Virus record (IMG/VR): IMGVR_UViG_3300037119_001690
Location: 1-39,471 of that record
Strand: one strand, 5' to 3'
Length of the DNA: 39,471 nucleotides
Source of the DNA: a virus
Shown: in pieces, positions 37,891 to 39,471 of the stretch
Numbering within the stretch: position 1 is the first letter of the stretch
Layout of the letters: each line of letters starts with the position of its first letter
Translations under genes and position numbers: made by a program
The notes under the pieces: generated by a model
What the model was told of the DNA's origin: nothing
The model's input: only the letters and a program-made list of their open reading frames with translations
Databases searched by the model: none

Positions 37891-39296
37891 CAGGCCCCCA
37901 GGCAGTCGAGAAGTGTTTGCAGGGTGGTGTGGCGCTTGTCGATCAGCTCGATCTCGCGGGCCAGTGCCGCCTCCGCCTTGACCCGCTCCACCTCGGCCCG
38001 CACGGCTTCCACCTCGGCGGGATCGGCTGCTTTCGCCGTCCGCGTGGGTGGCACCAGCTCAGGCGGGTTCTTGTCGTAGAAGTCGACGATCTTTCGGGCG
38101 ACCATTTCAACTCGCGCCGCCGCTTCTGCCGGCCAGGTGTCCGTCGCCCTTGCTTCTGAGTAGGGGGTGGCCAGTTCTTCGAATCGCCGCTCGCCCACCA
38201 GGCGCTGCGCCTCCTCGACTGCTTCCACGGTGCGCATCGTGTACGCCCGCGCATCCTGGTTCACGTTGAAGGCGTCGTCCACGTAGGCCGGGTCGAACGG
38301 CTTGGCCCCCGGCGTCGGCTCGATCTCGGCGCGCCGGGTCAGGAAGTCCACAGCCTGCGGCGGGACTGCGTCGTGCACGTCCTGGCGGGCGGTAAGGTTC
38401 TGCACCATGGCGGCGTCGACGACTTCGTGCGGCACTGCAGGCTCGTGTGGCACCGGCTCGTTTACCGGCGCGCCTGCTGCTTCGGCCGCGCGCCCGGCGC
38501 GGATGTTCCTGGCAGCACCGACCGCAGCGAACGGCAGCGGGATCAGCGCCGACAGCATCAGCCCGGTGGGGTCGAAGGGGTCGAACTGCTCGGCGATCTT
38601 GTCGTAGCCGGCGTGCTGCAGGATCGACCGGGACAGCGCTTGCTGCGCCATGAAGGCGCCGGGCCCGCCTGCCAGGTACAGGCCCGCGGTTGCTTTCAGC
38701 GTGGGCCCAGCCATCGGCAGGTAGGCGCTCGCGGCGTTCATGCCGGCGGTCAGCGCGCCGACCTTCGAGCGTGTGCCGACGTCCACGCCCTGCTCGCGCA
38801 ACTCCTCGGACTGGGTGAAGCCCTCCTCCAGCGACGCACCGACGATGCCGAAGGGGCCCGCCAGCAGGCCGCCCGCGATCAGCTTGGACACCGGCCGCAC
38901 GACGCCGAAGATGATCTGCTCGGCCTTGCTCGCGGTGGCTGGATCGGGGCGCTGGTCGCGCGCCACGTTGCGGAAGGACCGGCCGAAACCTTCGGACGTC
39001 AAGGCCTCGCCGGAGTCGATTAGTCGCCGACCCTCCGCCGCGCCCTCCCTTGCCGCCTTCTCGCCCACTGCGGCGCGGGCGAAGGGGTCGGACTCCAAAC
39101 CGATCGCAGAGGCTGCTCCGTAGGCTTTCAGCACGTCCGCCATGGATCCGCCGACTTCCCCGGCCGCCGCCTTCACCGCGCGCCACGGTGCGCCCCACGC
39201 GCTGCGGTCGCTTTCCGGCGGCTTCAGTGTCGCCGGCAGCGTGCCCATGGTGCCCAGCGCCTGGTCGACGTCGCCCTGGTACAGGTCGCCCAGCAT
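37890..39296 (-). CDS. Internal virion protein with hydrophobic central region (468 residues)
   Basis: From ATG 39296, which overlaps the stop of the 698-residue gene (a GTG one codon earlier is possible). N-terminal 100 residues are helical and Ala-rich; hydrophobic Gly/Ala-rich stretches follow at about 135-260 (PVSKLIAGGLLAGPFGIVGA, LMLSALIPLPFAAVGAA), then a charged helical C-terminus (VEAVRAEVERVKAEAALARE). Membrane-active helices fit an ejection protein; the role is inferred from position among internal virion genes. Confidence 0.7.
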   Translation of the reverse strand: MLGDLYQGDVDQALGTMGTLPATLKPPESDRSAWGAPWRAVKAAAGEVGGSMADVLKAYGAASAIGLESDPFARAAVGEKAAREGAAEGRRLIDSGEALTSEGFGRSFRNVARDQRPDPATASKAEQIIFGVVRPVSKLIAGGLLAGPFGIVGASLEEGFTQSEELREQGVDVGTRSKVGALTAGMNAASAYLPMAGPTLKATAGLYLAGGPGAFMAQQALSRSILQHAGYDKIAEQFDPFDPTGLMLSALIPLPFAAVGAARNIRAGRAAEAAGAPVNEPVPHEPAVPHEVVDAAMVQNLTARQDVHDAVPPQAVDFLTRRAEIEPTPGAKPFDPAYVDDAFNVNQDARAYTMRTVEAVEEAQRLVGERRFEELATPYSEARATDTWPAEAAARVEMVARKIVDFYDKNPPELVPPTRTAKAADPAEVEAVRAEVERVKAEAALAREIELIDKRHTTLQTLLDCLGA

Positions 39297-39471
39297 CACT
39301 GCACCCCGATCACGATGGGCCGGTTCGCACCGTTCAGAACCGGTCGGCCGCCGACGATCACCGCGTACTTCCCGGGCCCGGCGTACAGGAGCTGCTGTCC
39401 AGGCAGCGTCTTCACGAACTGATCGAGCGGTACGGCCACCCCGCCGGCGCGCACCAGGCCCTCCGGCGTTC
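39296..39471 (-). CDS. 3' part of the 698-residue internal virion protein (continuation of 1-2038)
   Basis: This carries the C-terminal end of the gene that starts at 2038. Within the repeat it duplicates coding bases 2-114, then adds about 19 codons ending in PIVIGVQ and a TGA at 39298-39296. That TGA overlaps the ATG of the next virion gene (TGATG), indicating translational coupling. The last three bases of the window disagree with the left copy, so the right-hand limit of the frame is artificial. Confidence 0.8.
   Translation of the reverse strand, partial: TPEGLVRAGGVAVPLDQFVKTLPGQQLLYAGPGKYAVIVGGRPVLNGANRPIVIGVQ
39356..39468. repeat. Terminal direct repeat, right copy
   Basis: Exact copy of 2-114, offset by 39354 bases. 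Removing one copy gives a circle of about 39,354 bases. The last three bases of the window (39469-39471) do not match the left end; they may be an assembly edge error. Confidence 0.95.

Overview
The window is an essentially complete, GC-rich genome of a temperate, tailed podovirus-like phage (or an excised or circularised prophage). Bases 2-114 are repeated exactly at 39356-39468, and one gene (a 698-residue virion protein) runs across this junction. The sequence therefore closes into a circle of about 39.35 kb that was opened inside that gene. The composition, the gene families and the tRNA-Arg-derived attachment site point to a GC-rich proteobacterial host (beta- or gammaproteobacterium). 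The host cannot be named from the sequence alone.

Layout. The centre is a lysogeny switch at 17.8-19.1 kb: a small Cro-like XRE protein (minus strand), a divergent CI-like repressor (plus strand) with a coupled 3-TM membrane protein, and two promoters that carry the same 15-bp operator between their -35 and -10 boxes. Rightward from the switch (19.1-26.5 kb) is an early operon of small, translationally coupled genes: an HNH-type protein, a RecE-like PD-(D/E)XK exonuclease followed by two unrecognised proteins, a second HNH protein, a DUF4224 protein and a tyrosine integrase. Directly after int lies attP, which carries the 3' part of a tRNA-Arg(UCU) gene and repeated arm-type sites. A two-gene minus-strand mini-operon interrupts this early block.

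Leftward from the switch (17.8 to 13 kb) come a CII-like protein, a DUF1376 replication initiator with iterons inside its gene (probable origin), a P-like partner, a RusA resolvase, and a DUF2829/Tad2-like protein (predicted anti-Thoeris). The same direction continues into the virion genes: portal, scaffold, capsid, tail tubular proteins A and B, internal (ejection) proteins, across the circle junction into further virion proteins, then small and large terminase, tail spike, holin candidate, GH19 endolysin and two small proteins, ending at 26.85 kb next to attP.

The virion part has a T7-like gene order but no phage RNA polymerase, and it is coupled to a lambda-like control region. Accessory candidates are the Tad2-like gene, a 67-residue membrane protein on the opposite strand inside the virion operon, the membrane protein behind the repressor, the antisense mini-operon, and a small, possibly leaderless gene beside attP.
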